A stretch of 64,000 nucleotides of DNA, from the NCBI RefSeq assembly GCF_013184985.2, contig NZ_CP063418.1, positions 124,001 to 188,000 on the forward strand. The letters run 5' to 3'. How positions within the stretch are numbered: the first letter of the stretch is position 1; each line of letters begins with the position of its first letter. Positions 8,070-16,841 of the stretch are shown one piece after another. The DNA is from Actinomyces faecalis (lineage in GTDB: Bacteria; Actinomycetota; Actinomycetes; Actinomycetales; Actinomycetaceae). A program made the position numbers and the translations under genes. The notes below the pieces were generated by a model that was not told where the DNA came from, did no database searches, and saw only the letters and a program-made list of their open reading frames with translations.

Positions 8070-9395
8070 TCAGGCGGCGCGGGCAGGGGCGAGCGCCTCG
8101 GCCCGGGCGCGGTGGGACTGACGGGCGAGCAGGGCGGTGACGCCGGCCTCCAGGCGGTCCAGGGCCTGGTCGAGCGTGGCCCGCGGGCAGGCGATGTTGA
8201 TGCGGGTAAAGCCTTCGCCTCCTGCGCCGAAGATCGCCCCGTCGTCCAGCCACAGCCCCGCCTCCTCCAGCATGACCTCGTCGAGCTCGCTGGGCTCCAG
8301 GCCGGCGAGGTCCAGCAGCCCGTGGCAGTCCAGCCACAGCAGGTAGGTGCCCTCGCAGGGAGCGACGCTGACTCCCGGCACGGCTGCGAGACGCTCAGCC
8401 ACGTGGTCGCGGGCCGCGGCGAGGTGGCCGCGCAGCTCGTCGAGCCAGGCGTCCCCGCTCTCGTAGGCGGCCTGGCAGGCGGTCAGTCCCAGGGCGTTGG
8501 GCTGGGAGTAGCCCACGGCGGCCAGCTCGGCGCGGAAGGCCTTGCGCAGCCGCTCGCTGGGAATGAGGATGTTGGCCACCTGCAGCCCTGCGAGGTTGAA
8601 GGACTTCGACGGCGAGGTGCAGGCGATCGTGCGGGCGGCCGCGTCCGGGGACAGCGAGGCGAAGGGGGTAGTCCGGTGCCCGGGAAGGGCGAGGTCGGCG
8701 TGGATCTCGTCAGAGACCACCGTGAGGTCGTAGCGCCTGGCGATCTCGGCCAGGTCCTCCAGCTCGGTCCTGCTCCACACCCGCCCCACGGGGTTGTGCG
8801 GGTTGCATAGCAGCAGCACCTTGGCGCCGCTGGTGCGCAGCGTGCGCTCCAGGGCCTGCATGTCGCGGCGGTAGGAACCGTCGTCACCGCGTACCAGCGG
8901 GGCCGGGGCGACGACTCGACCGTTGTCCTCGATGACCTCCCTGAACGGGTAGTACACGGGCTCCTCGATGACGACGGCGTCGCCGGGAGCGGTCAGAGCC
9001 CGTACCGCCAGGGCCAGGGCCGGGACGACGCCGGGGGTGACGACGTTCCACGACGCCTCGACCTGCCAGTCGTAGCGGCGCGCGAACCATGAGGTCACAG
9101 CGGCGTCATAGGCGGCGTCGGTCTCGGTGTAACCGAAGATCCCGTGACGCACCCGCCACAGCAGGGCACTGGTGATGCCCGGGGCCACCTGGTGGTCCAT
9201 GTCTGCTACCCATAGGGGGAGCACTCCGGCAGGACGGCCGCGTTCGGCGGCAAAGTCCCACTTGAGGCTGGAGGTGCCGGTGCGGTCGTGGACGAGGTCG
9301 AACTGAGAGAAGGAGGAGCCGGGAAGCGTGGTGCCGATCGGACAGTAGGGGTCGACGACGCTTCCGAGGTCAGAGAAGTCAGTGAGGGCAGGCAT
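8070..9395 (-). CDS. MalY/PatB-family C-S lyase (cystathionine beta-lyase type)
   Basis: A 441-residue class-I fold aminotransferase-like PLP protein. It begins with the family hallmark TSSLKWDFAAERGRPAGVLP and WVADMDHQVAPGI. PLP K264 is in SPSKSFNLAGLQ, with CNPHNPVGRVW and SDEIHADLALPGH. MalY/PatB enzymes cleave cystathionine or cysteine to a thiol, ammonia and pyruvate. It is the first structural gene after a leader peptide and attenuator-like hairpins and is probably co-transcribed with the MetI-like gene. Oral bacteria with such lyases can release H2S; whether this one does is untested. Confidence 0.87.
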   Translation of the reverse strand: MPALTDFSDLGSVVDPYCPIGTTLPGSSFSQFDLVHDRTGTSSLKWDFAAERGRPAGVLPLWVADMDHQVAPGITSALLWRVRHGIFGYTETDAAYDAAVTSWFARRYDWQVEASWNVVTPGVVPALALAVRALTAPGDAVVIEEPVYYPFREVIEDNGRVVAPAPLVRGDDGSYRRDMQALERTLRTSGAKVLLLCNPHNPVGRVWSRTELEDLAEIARRYDLTVVSDEIHADLALPGHRTTPFASLSPDAAARTIACTSPSKSFNLAGLQVANILIPSERLRKAFRAELAAVGYSQPNALGLTACQAAYESGDAWLDELRGHLAAARDHVAERLAAVPGVSVAPCEGTYLLWLDCHGLLDLAGLEPSELDEVMLEEAGLWLDDGAIFGAGGEGFTRINIACPRATLDQALDRLEAGVTALLARQSHRARAEALAPARAA

Positions 9396-9559
9396 GTGCG
9401 TAGGTCCTGGGAGTCGGGCAGGCCGGTGGGGCCTGCCTGTCTGCCCGCGAGCGGATACGGGTAGGCGGCGGCGTAGTGGGCCGACGACCCGGCACGTGGG
9501 CGGACGGGGTCACGGTGGTCGGTGAACGCGGGCGGTTGGATGGCGGTCCCGCGGAGCCT

Positions 9560-9623
9560 GCCGGGCTCGACTCAACCCGGCGCTCTAGCCGTTATTCCTG
9601 CGACAGCGACGGCTGGCGCTGTC
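9560..9623 (-). promoter_or_regulatory. Attenuator-like hairpins between leader peptide and C-S lyase gene
   Basis: On the minus-strand transcript, GACAGCG/CGCTGTC (9602-9608 with 9617-9623, 8-nt loop) overlaps the leader-peptide stop codon. GCCGGG/CCCGGC (9560-9565 with 9576-9581) follows about 20 nt later. A ribosome stalled at the Met/Cys codons would cover part of the first stem, as expected for ribosome-mediated attenuation. No U-tract is visible, so the regulatory outcome is inferred. Confidence 0.45.
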
Positions 9624-9696
9624 AGCGCATGCACATTCGACGCATCACCAGGGCGCGCACCGGGGCGGTACGGGGCGTGGGCGTCGAAGCGGTCAT
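9622..9696 (-). CDS. Leader peptide ending in RRMCMR
   Basis: A 24-codon frame starts with ATG at 9696, exactly 6 nt after a TACCCT -10 element, so the mRNA would be leaderless and begin with this ORF. It runs MTASTPTPRT... and ends LVMRRMCMR then TGA. Three Met codons and one Cys codon fall within the last seven codons, just before the hairpin at 9602-9623. It is located 227 nt upstream of the sulfur-amino-acid operon. Position and composition fit a Cys/Met-sensing attenuation peptide. It has no homology-based support. Confidence 0.6.
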   Translation of the reverse strand: MTASTPTPRTAPVRALVMRRMCMR

Positions 9697-9702
9697 GGAC
9701 GC

Positions 9703-9733
9703 AGGGTAGGTCTGCCACGTAGCCCCCTGTCAA
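9703..9733 (-). promoter_or_regulatory. Promoter of the sulfur-amino-acid operon
   Basis: On the minus strand, TTGACA (complement of 9728-9733) and TACCCT (complement of 9703-9708) are separated by 19 nt. The transcription start would fall at or next to the ATG of the leader peptide. Confidence 0.55.
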
Positions 9734-9836
9734 GGTGGGCTCATCTGGCGGTATGCCGGTGATAGTGATGGGACGCTTGCTTCCCTGGCAGCTCGGGTGA
9801 GGTGATATCACGGGGGTCGGCACAGCGCACAGCGTT

Positions 9837-9863
9837 GCTTCCCTTGCTTCCCTTGCTTCCCTT
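9837..9863. repeat. Three tandem copies of GCTTCCCTT
   Basis: A perfect 9-bp tandem repeat in the 340-bp region between the leader-peptide promoter and the ABC exporter. The rest of 9734-10071 holds an inverted repeat (CTCCGGC-TAG-GCCGGAG, 9935-9951) and no convincing gene. Confidence 0.8.
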
Positions 9864-10071
9864 GCCTGCCTGGGTGGCGTGGCCGTAAACTTACGCTCAT
9901 GTGTGTGACACGCGTTCTCTTTAAGTGACTGGCGCTCCGGCTAGGCCGGAGCCTTGACGTCCACCGCTGGCAGCCGATGGTGGCTGGCCTGGTGGCGCGT
10001 CCCCATGAGGTCCCCACGGCTGCTGAGCCTGACTCGCGCCGTCCCCTAAGAGACGATTGTGACCAACGCCC

Positions 10072-12015
10072 ATGAACACTGCTGCTGCGCGTCCTGACGC
10101 CTGCGCACCCACCTCTGCCTCCGCCACCTCCACTGCCTCTACCAAGGCGGTCCCCATCGCCTGGGCGCCACGACGCTGGCCTGCCTTCCTCACCATCACC
10201 CCGGCCCCGCGCACGCCCCTGAGCGACAGCCCGGGGCGCTACCTCGCTCACGTGCTGTGCGACGCCTGGCTGCCGCTGCTGGTCGGGGCGGTGCTGACGG
10301 CCCTGACCTATCTCTCCTCAGGTCTCATCCCCACGGTCCTGGGACGGGTCGTCGACCACGGCCTGTCTGACGGCTTGTCCTCACGCCTGGTGCCAGGCCT
10401 CATTGCGCTCGCGGCGCTGGGGGTGGCCGGCGGGCTCGTGGGAGGCGTGACCGAGATCTTCGCCTTCGGCTCGTGGACCAGCGGCTGGCAGCCCTCCGTC
10501 CGCGGCGTCGGGTACCGGCTGGGCCTGCGCTCGCGGGCGGTGACCCGCGAGGTGTCCTCCGGCGACGTCGTGTCCACCGCGACCTCGGACGCGGACTCCA
10601 TCGGCGCCCTCATGTACTTCATCGTGACTGTGGTGGGCTCCGTCATCTCCACAGTGGTGGTTGCTGTCCTCATGCTGCGGATGGACACCGGTCTGGGGCT
10701 GCTGGTGCTGCTCGGGCTGCCGGTGGTCCTGCTGGGCGTGGGCACGCTGCTCAAGCCTCTGAACAGGCGCATGTCCGTCCAGCGTGAGGAGCAGGGGCGG
10801 CTGACCACGGTGACGGCTGACGTCGTCGCCGGCCTGCGTGTGCTGCGCGGTATCGGGGGCGAGGACGTCTACGCCGCCCGTTACGCCGAGCAGTCGGCCA
10901 AGGTGCGTGCTGCGGGGATCAAGGTCGCCTCCACCCAGGCCATGCTCGCCGCGATCCGCGCCGGCGCCCCGATGATCCTGACCGCCCTCGTCGTCGGTGC
11001 CAGCGCCACCGCGGCGCTGGAGGGGCGGATCACGGCCGGTGAGTTCGTCACCTTCTACGGCTACACGACCTTCCTCATCTGGCCGCTCGGGGCGCTGGCT
11101 GACCTCATGCAGTTCATGACCCGCGCGTGGGTGGGCGCGAAGAAGGTGGCGCGCGTGGCCGCCGTCGAGCCTCTGGTCACTGATGACGCCGTCGACCCGA
11201 CCGCGGTCCTGGACCCCACCGGCGACCTGGTGGACGAGGCCAGTGGGGTGCGCCTGTCCGGGGGCCGCATGACGGCCCTGGTGTGCGCGCGTCCGGCGGT
11301 CAGCGCGGCCCTGGCTGAGCGGCTCGGGCGGCCCGACGACCATGCGGCAGTCACCCTGACGGGTACCGACCTGCGCCGCCTGCCGGTTGCGCAGGTGCGC
11401 CGCGCCGTCGTCGTGTCCGGGGCCCATGCTGAGGCCTTCGCCGGCCCGCTGGCCGGGGAGGTCCTGGGCGAGCAGGTGGAGCTGGCTCCCCAGCGCGGGC
11501 TGGTGGAGCTCATGACCCTGCACGCCGGCAGGGACCGCCCTGACGCCACTCGCGCGGACGTCCCCCTGACGACGACGCAGGTGGAGTCTGCCCGCCGCGC
11601 TCTGGAGGTCGCCGTGGCTGGCGACGTCCTGGACTCGCTGGGAGGGCTGGAAGGACAGCTGACCGAGAAGGCTCGCAACCTCTCCGGAGGCCAGCGCCAG
11701 CGCCTGGCACTGGCCCGCGCCGTGGCTCGGCAGGCGCCTGTGCTCGTGCTGGTCGAGCCCACCAGCGCCCTGGACTCCCACACCGAGGACCTGGTGGCCC
11801 AGAGGCTGCGGGAGGCCCGCGCCGGGCTGACGACCGTCGTCGTCACCTCCTCGCCCCTGCTGCTCAGCCGCTGTGACGAGGTGGTCCTGCTGGAGGCGGT
11901 CGACGCCGCAGCCGGCGAGCCCGTGCGGGTGGGCGAGCGGGCGCGCGGCACCCACCACGAGCTGAGCAGCCTGCCTGCCTATGCCGACGTCGTCGAGAGA
12001 GGAGCCGGTGCATGA
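10072..12015 (+). CDS. ABC exporter half-transporter with degenerate ATP site
   Basis: A 647-residue type-I exporter subunit: six membrane segments (residues about 60-390) then a nucleotide-binding domain. The domain keeps the signature LSGGQRQR (about 537), but the Walker A region reads TALVCARPAVSAAL with no GxxGxGK. Walker B is LVLVEPTSALD with the Asp replaced by Val561, and the H-loop histidine is Ser593. It can therefore supply a signature motif but not bind ATP in its own Walker A. The partner gene overlaps by ATGA. Such asymmetric heterodimers (TmrAB, BmrCD, TM287/288 type) export drugs, lipids or peptides. The substrate is unknown. The start lacks a strong ribosome-binding site. Confidence 0.85.
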   Translation: MNTAAARPDACAPTSASATSTASTKAVPIAWAPRRWPAFLTITPAPRTPLSDSPGRYLAHVLCDAWLPLLVGAVLTALTYLSSGLIPTVLGRVVDHGLSDGLSSRLVPGLIALAALGVAGGLVGGVTEIFAFGSWTSGWQPSVRGVGYRLGLRSRAVTREVSSGDVVSTATSDADSIGALMYFIVTVVGSVISTVVVAVLMLRMDTGLGLLVLLGLPVVLLGVGTLLKPLNRRMSVQREEQGRLTTVTADVVAGLRVLRGIGGEDVYAARYAEQSAKVRAAGIKVASTQAMLAAIRAGAPMILTALVVGASATAALEGRITAGEFVTFYGYTTFLIWPLGALADLMQFMTRAWVGAKKVARVAAVEPLVTDDAVDPTAVLDPTGDLVDEASGVRLSGGRMTALVCARPAVSAALAERLGRPDDHAAVTLTGTDLRRLPVAQVRRAVVVSGAHAEAFAGPLAGEVLGEQVELAPQRGLVELMTLHAGRDRPDATRADVPLTTTQVESARRALEVAVAGDVLDSLGGLEGQLTEKARNLSGGQRQRLALARAVARQAPVLVLVEPTSALDSHTEDLVAQRLREARAGLTTVVVTSSPLLLSRCDEVVLLEAVDAAAGEPVRVGERARGTHHELSSLPAYADVVERGAGA

Positions 12016-13775
12016 GCGCCATGCGTCTCCCCGTCGCGGACGGGCGCACCGTCCGCCGTCGTTTCCTCTCCCTGCTGGGCGAGCACAAGCGTGCCTTCGC
12101 CGTGGTCACCATCGCTCAGCTCGCCGCCGCGATGGCGAGCGTGGGCATCCCCAAGGTGCTCGGTCTCATGGTGGACGCCGTGCGGGCCGACGCCGGGGCG
12201 CAGCACCTGCGCACGCTCATCGCCGTCGTGGTGGTCCTGGCCGTGGTCAACGCCGTGCTGACCGGGGTCGGGGAGTACCTCGCCCGGATCCTGGGGGAGA
12301 AGATCTTCGCCGAGCTGCGTGAGCGTCTGGTGGGGGCCGCGATGCACCTGCCGCTGAGCGTGGTGGAGTCCGCGGGCACAGGTGACCTGCTGGGACGCAC
12401 GAGCCACGACCTGGAGAACATCCGCTTCGTGGTCCAGCGCGGCGTCTCCCAGATCCTCGTCATCGTGCTGACGATCCTCAGCGTGGTTGTCGCGGCCCTG
12501 CTGGCCTCGCCGCTGCTGGGCGTGTGCATGCTCGCCTCGGCGGTGATCGCGGTTCCGCTGGCGCGCTGGTACCTGCGCCACGTGGTCCCCGGCTACCAGA
12601 CGATGAACGCCCTGTGGGCGGAGGTCGACGGCGTCATCGCCGAGACCGCCGACCAGGCTGAGACCGTGGATGCCCAGTACCTGGGGCAGCGTCGCAACCG
12701 CGTCCTGGACCGGGCGCTGAGGGAGGCGTGGCAGACCGAGCAGTACACGATGTGGCTACGCGTCGTGCTCATCACGGGCCTGGGGGTCGCCGTCATGCTG
12801 CCGCTGCTGGCGGTCCTGGCCTGGGGGGCCTGGCTGCTGGGCCACGGCGTGGTGACGCTTGGTGCCGTCACCACGGTGGCGCTCTACTCCGTCCAGGTGC
12901 GCGGCCCCGTCCACGAGATCACCTTCTGGCTGGACACCGTCCAGTCGGCCTCGGCGGCGCTGGCGCGCATCGTCGGGGTGGAGCTGGTCGAGCCCGACCG
13001 TGAGGCCACGAGCGACGTGGTGGTCCCCGAGCCGCCGCGCGTGTGCGGGGTCTCCTACGCCTACCGCGCCGGTCACGACGTCCTGCACGACGTCGACCTG
13101 GAGATCGTTCCGGGTGAGCGTCTGGTGGTCGTCGGCCCGTCGGGCTCAGGCAAGTCCACGCTGGGGCGCATGCTCGCCGGGATCCACCCGCCCACCCGGG
13201 GACGGGTCACGGTGGGCTCAGACGGTCCCGACGATCAGGGCACGGACCTGACGGCGCTGACGGAGCAGGCCCTGCACCGTGAGGTCGCCCTGGTGACCCA
13301 GGAGCACCACGTCTTCGCCTGCAGCCTCGCGGACAACCTGCGCATCGCCCGCGCGGACGCCACGGACGTCGAGATCGCTCGCGCGCTCGACGTCGTGGGG
13401 GCGAGCGCGTGGGTCGAGGGACTGAGCGACGGCCTGGACACCCTGGTGGGCAACGGCGGGGTGGTCCTCGACCCTGGCCAGGCCCAGCAGGTCGCGCTGG
13501 CTCGGATCGTGCTCATGGACCCGGCCACGCTCGTCCTGGACGAGGCGACGAGCCTGCTGGACCCGACCTCGGCGCGCTCTGCCGAGCGCGCGCTGGACGC
13601 CGTGCTCGCCGGACGCACCGTCATCGCGATCGCCCACCGCCTGGACACGGCTGCTGCCGCGGACCGGGTCGCCGTCGTCATCGACGGCCGGATCGTCGAG
13701 CTCGGTCCCCACGAGGAGCTGGTGGCCGCCGGAGGGGAGTACACCCGGCTGTGGGAGGCGTGGACAAGCGCCTAG
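12012..13775 (+). CDS. ABC exporter half-transporter with intact Walker motifs
   Basis: A 587-residue partner of the preceding gene: six membrane segments (about 25-310) and a nucleotide-binding domain with Walker [10 protein letters not shown] (375-383), Walker B LVLDEATS (Asp510, Glu511) and H-loop His542. Its signature motif is altered to LDPGQ (486-490). Combined with the first subunit this gives one complete composite site (this Walker A with the partner LSGGQ) and one wholly dead site. The overlapping start implies translational coupling and a fixed 1:1 ratio. Confidence 0.88.
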   Translation: MSAMRLPVADGRTVRRRFLSLLGEHKRAFAVVTIAQLAAAMASVGIPKVLGLMVDAVRADAGAQHLRTLIAVVVVLAVVNAVLTGVGEYLARILGEKIFAELRERLVGAAMHLPLSVVESAGTGDLLGRTSHDLENIRFVVQRGVSQILVIVLTILSVVVAALLASPLLGVCMLASAVIAVPLARWYLRHVVPGYQTMNALWAEVDGVIAETADQAETVDAQYLGQRRNRVLDRALREAWQTEQYTMWLRVVLITGLGVAVMLPLLAVLAWGAWLLGHGVVTLGAVTTVALYSVQVRGPVHEITFWLDTVQSASAALARIVGVELVEPDREATSDVVVPEPPRVCGVSYAYRAGHDVLHDVDLEIVPGERLVVVGPSGSGKSTLGRMLAGIHPPTRGRVTVGSDGPDDQGTDLTALTEQALHREVALVTQEHHVFACSLADNLRIARADATDVEIARALDVVGASAWVEGLSDGLDTLVGNGGVVLDPGQAQQVALARIVLMDPATLVLDEATSLLDPTSARSAERALDAVLAGRTVIAIAHRLDTAAAADRVAVVIDGRIVELGPHEELVAAGGEYTRLWEAWTSA

Positions 13776-13819
13776 CCCCTTCTCCTCCAGCTCGCTCCTC
13801 GGGGCACGTGCAGGACGTC

Positions 13820-13854
13820 GGGGCCGTATGAGACTGCGTCTCTCATACGGCCCC
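13820..13854. terminator. Bidirectional terminator between convergent genes
   Basis: A perfect 14-bp stem (GGGGCCGTATGAGA, 13820-13833, with 13841-13854) and 7-nt loop separate the ABC exporter operon from the convergent YhgE gene. Confidence 0.7.
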
Positions 13855-13895
13855 GGCGTCGTCATGCCTGGGGAGCCGCGCTCCTGGCCCAGCGG

Positions 13896-16667
13896 CTACG
13901 CGGCCGTGGGAGCCAGGGCGTTGTCCACTGGCAGGGGCTTGTGACCTCGGCGCAGCTTGGCACCCACCAGCGTGACCGCGACGGCGATCACGGTCCAGAT
14001 GAGCAGGACCCCCAGGGTCTGCAGGTGGATCCCGTCCAGGCCGCCGCCGGCGATGAGGCGGCGGAAGGACAGCTGGGTGTAGCTCATGGGCAGGAGCGGG
14101 TGGATCCACTGGAAGAAGCGCGGGGCCGTCTCGATCGGGAAGGTCGCGCCCATCGAGGTGATCTGCAGGCTCAGCAGCACGATGGAGACGAAGCGTCCAC
14201 GGAAGGCCAGCGAGGCCACGCAGGCCTGGTTGATCGCCATGAAGCACACCGAGGAGGCGATAGCCATGAGGGTCAGCCCCAGCAGGTTGCTCGCGTGCAG
14301 CTCGCCGGCGGCGTTGACCACGACCATCATGATGACGGCCTGGGCCAGGGCCAGGAGCAGGGCCGTGGTGGCCGGGCGGATCGCCGAGGCCCACCAGCGC
14401 TCGCCGTGGTCGCGCTTGTCCAGCGCGGGCAGCACCAGGAACAGGGCGATCGCGCCGACCCACAGGGCCAGGCTCATGAACATCGGGGTGAAGCCGGCGC
14501 CGTTGTTGACCACGGCGTTGTCCCGTACCGTCTCCACCCTTGCCACGTCGGAGGCGACGGCGGCCATGGAGGAGCGCTGCGCGTGCGAGTAGCTCGGGAT
14601 CTTGCCCACGCCCTCGGCCAGGCCCCGTGAGAGCGTTGCTGCGCCCTCGTCGAGCTGGTCGGCGCCGTCCTTGAGGTCGTGGGCGCCGGTCGCCAGGCGG
14701 GTGGCGCCCACGGACAGCGTCTGCGAGCCGGTCTGGGCGGTGCCCAGCCCGTCGGCCAGGGTCTGCGAGCCGGTCTGGGCCGAGGAGGCGCCCGAGGCCA
14801 GGCGGGCGACGCCGTCGGCCAGGGTCTGGGCCGAGGTGGCGGCGGTCCCGGTGCCCTGGTCGAGGGTGACCAGGCCTGAGGCCAGGCTCGTGGCGCCGTC
14901 GGACAGCGACGCGGAACCGGAGTCGAGCCGGCTGATGCCAGTGGTCAGAGCCGGGACCTTGTCGTTCATGGTGGCCAGGCCTCCGGCGACGTCAGAGGCG
15001 CCCTGCCGCAGGGACGCGGAATTGTCCACGAGATGGCCGTCGACCGTGGAGGTCGTGACCTGGCCCAGGCCGCCGGCGACGGCGTTGATGCCACCCAGCA
15101 GGGTCTGTGGGCTGGAAGAGTCGCCTGGGACGGTGACGTCGCTCGGGCTGCCGACGGCGGAGCCCAGACGGTCCACGCCCTCGCGCAGGGTGGTGGTGCC
15201 CTGGGACAGGGCTGAGGTGGAGGCCGCGAGCCGGGCGGCGCCGTCGGCGGCCTGGCTCACTCCGTCAGAGACCTGCGTGGCGGCTGAGGAGGCCTCGGAC
15301 ATGCCGGCGTTGAGCGCGGCGGACTGGGAGGAGACCTGCTGCAGGGCGACACAGAGCGCGGGGGCCGCGCCGCTGGCCGAGCACTGGGCGGCGAGCTGGT
15401 CGACGGCAGCGGTGTAGCCGGCCACGCCCTGCTGGGCGGTGGTGATTCCCGAGGCGAGCCCGGCTGCGCCGTCCTTGAGCGAGACCCCGCTGGCCTGCGG
15501 GCTGTTGAGCCCGGCAGACAGCTGAGCGGCTCCGGCGTCGAGGGCGGCCGCGCCACCAGCCAGGGTGGAGGTGTCCGTGGACCCTGCCTCACCGATGCCG
15601 GCCTTGAGCTGGGCGATACCGGCAGCCAGTCCGTCGGCGGGGTCGGTGGCCCTGACCTGGAGGGCGGCAGCGCCCGCAGCGACCTGGTCCACTCCCTGGG
15701 TGTAGCGGGTGACGCCGTCGGCCAGGGTGCCCGAACCGGTGGAGAGCCGGCCGACGCCGTCGGCCAGGGTCCCGGCGTTGGCGGCCAGGGTCGAGGTGCC
15801 CTCGCTCAGGGTCCTGGCACCGTCAGCCAGGGTAGAGGCCCCGGTCCGGGCCGAGGAAGCGCCCGAGGCCAGGCGGGCGACGCCGTCGGCCAGCTGCTGG
15901 GAGCCGTCCGCGGCGTCAGTGGCGCCCTGGGACAGGGTGGTCAGACCACTGGCCAGCGTGACGGAGCCGTCAGCGAGCTGCTTGACACCGACCGTCAAGG
16001 AGGAAGCGCCGGAGCTGAGCGAGTCGGTGCCGTCAGCGAGCGTCGTGGCGCCGTCGGACAGCGTGGTGGTGCCGTCCGCCAGGGTGGTTGCACCGTCGGA
16101 GGCCGTGACCATGCCCTCGCGGATCGTCGAGACGCTGAGCAGGAGGGAGTCGACCACCTCCTCGGAGCCCTGGGAGGAGAGCTGGTTACTCAGCTCGGAG
16201 GCGACAGTGAGGGCCATGGTGCCGGCGAGGTAGTTGATGCCATCATCAGTGAGCAGGTGCAGCTCCTGGGTGGCAGCCTTCGAGGGGTCCTCGGTGCCGA
16301 CCAGGGAGACCTTCTGGGAGAAGTCGGCCGGGATGAACAGGATGGCGCGGATCTTCTCCTCGCCCATCTGGGCGCGGGCCTCGGACTCGCTCATGGAGGT
16401 CCAGGTGAAGCCGACGTCCTGGGAGCCGTCGGGCTCGGTGAGGGCCTCCTCCAGGTCGGCGCCGAGGTCGAGGGTCCTTGTCTCACCAGAGGCGAGGGTC
16501 GCCGTGTAGGGCGAGTCCTCGTTGACGACGGCAGCACGGATGTCGTCGAGGCGGTTGGTGGGATCCTGGTAGGTGAGCGTGAGGAGTCCCGCGTACAGCA
16601 GCGGGATGATGACGACTGCGGCGACAACTACGAGGTTGCCGATGCGCGAGCCGGTGAGCTTCTTCAT
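13896..16667 (-). CDS. YhgE/Pip-family membrane protein with heptad-like repeats
   Basis: A 923-residue protein with one N-terminal membrane segment (residues about 11-30), a long extracellular region and about five C-terminal membrane segments ending near RRGHKPLPVD. From about residue 180 to 700 it carries many copies of an 11-14-residue motif such as LADGATTLSDGA, the pattern typical of YhgE/Pip proteins. The family resembles ABC-2 permeases and includes the phage-infection protein Pip and components linked to type VII-like secretion. The ATG at 16667 has GGAAGG upstream. The divergent TetR gene and the operator over its promoter imply ligand-induced expression, as for many actinobacterial efflux proteins. 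Confidence 0.88.
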   Translation of the reverse strand: MKKLTGSRIGNLVVVAAVVIIPLLYAGLLTLTYQDPTNRLDDIRAAVVNEDSPYTATLASGETRTLDLGADLEEALTEPDGSQDVGFTWTSMSESEARAQMGEEKIRAILFIPADFSQKVSLVGTEDPSKAATQELHLLTDDGINYLAGTMALTVASELSNQLSSQGSEEVVDSLLLSVSTIREGMVTASDGATTLADGTTTLSDGATTLADGTDSLSSGASSLTVGVKQLADGSVTLASGLTTLSQGATDAADGSQQLADGVARLASGASSARTGASTLADGARTLSEGTSTLAANAGTLADGVGRLSTGSGTLADGVTRYTQGVDQVAAGAAALQVRATDPADGLAAGIAQLKAGIGEAGSTDTSTLAGGAAALDAGAAQLSAGLNSPQASGVSLKDGAAGLASGITTAQQGVAGYTAAVDQLAAQCSASGAAPALCVALQQVSSQSAALNAGMSEASSAATQVSDGVSQAADGAARLAASTSALSQGTTTLREGVDRLGSAVGSPSDVTVPGDSSSPQTLLGGINAVAGGLGQVTTSTVDGHLVDNSASLRQGASDVAGGLATMNDKVPALTTGISRLDSGSASLSDGATSLASGLVTLDQGTGTAATSAQTLADGVARLASGASSAQTGSQTLADGLGTAQTGSQTLSVGATRLATGAHDLKDGADQLDEGAATLSRGLAEGVGKIPSYSHAQRSSMAAVASDVARVETVRDNAVVNNGAGFTPMFMSLALWVGAIALFLVLPALDKRDHGERWWASAIRPATTALLLALAQAVIMMVVVNAAGELHASNLLGLTLMAIASSVCFMAINQACVASLAFRGRFVSIVLLSLQITSMGATFPIETAPRFFQWIHPLLPMSYTQLSFRRLIAGGGLDGIHLQTLGVLLIWTVIAVAVTLVGAKLRRGHKPLPVDNALAPTAA
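14640..16130 (-). repeat. In-gene tandem degenerate repeats of the YhgE stalk
   Basis: Related units encoding [LI]ADG[AV]xxLxxGA recur through this stretch, with near-identical DNA words such as GGCGACGCCGTCGGCCAG. They are coding repeats of the extracellular stalk and could cause length variation by slippage or recombination. Confidence 0.7.
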
Positions 16668-16699
16668 GGCGGGCCTTCCGTTATCAGTTCCGGAGCGAG

Positions 16700-16744
16700 A
16701 CGATACAGGTCTGTATTTACCGAGACAATACAGACCTGTATCGT
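16700..16744. promoter_or_regulatory. Double TetR-type operator
   Basis: Arms 16700-16717 and 16727-16744 are perfect 18-bp inverted repeats around a 9-nt spacer. Each arm is itself palindromic (ATACAG-GT-CTGTAT and ATACAG-AC-CTGTAT), giving two complete operators 26 bp apart centre to centre. They sit 33 nt before the YhgE start and about 100 nt before the TetR start, so one repressor can control both directions. Confidence 0.8.
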
Positions 16745-16841
16745 GTGGGCAAGGAGACAGGATCGGGGTGACAGGGAGGCGCGTGGCTTGGTAGACAGGA
16801 CCTGCAGTGAGGACGTGGGCGCGAGCACGGAGGGGAAGCGC

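Noticed and set aside
14640..16130. Possible CRISPR or tandem-repeat array
   Set aside because: The repeats are degenerate, in frame and encode the LADG-type stalk of YhgE; there are no unique spacers of constant length.
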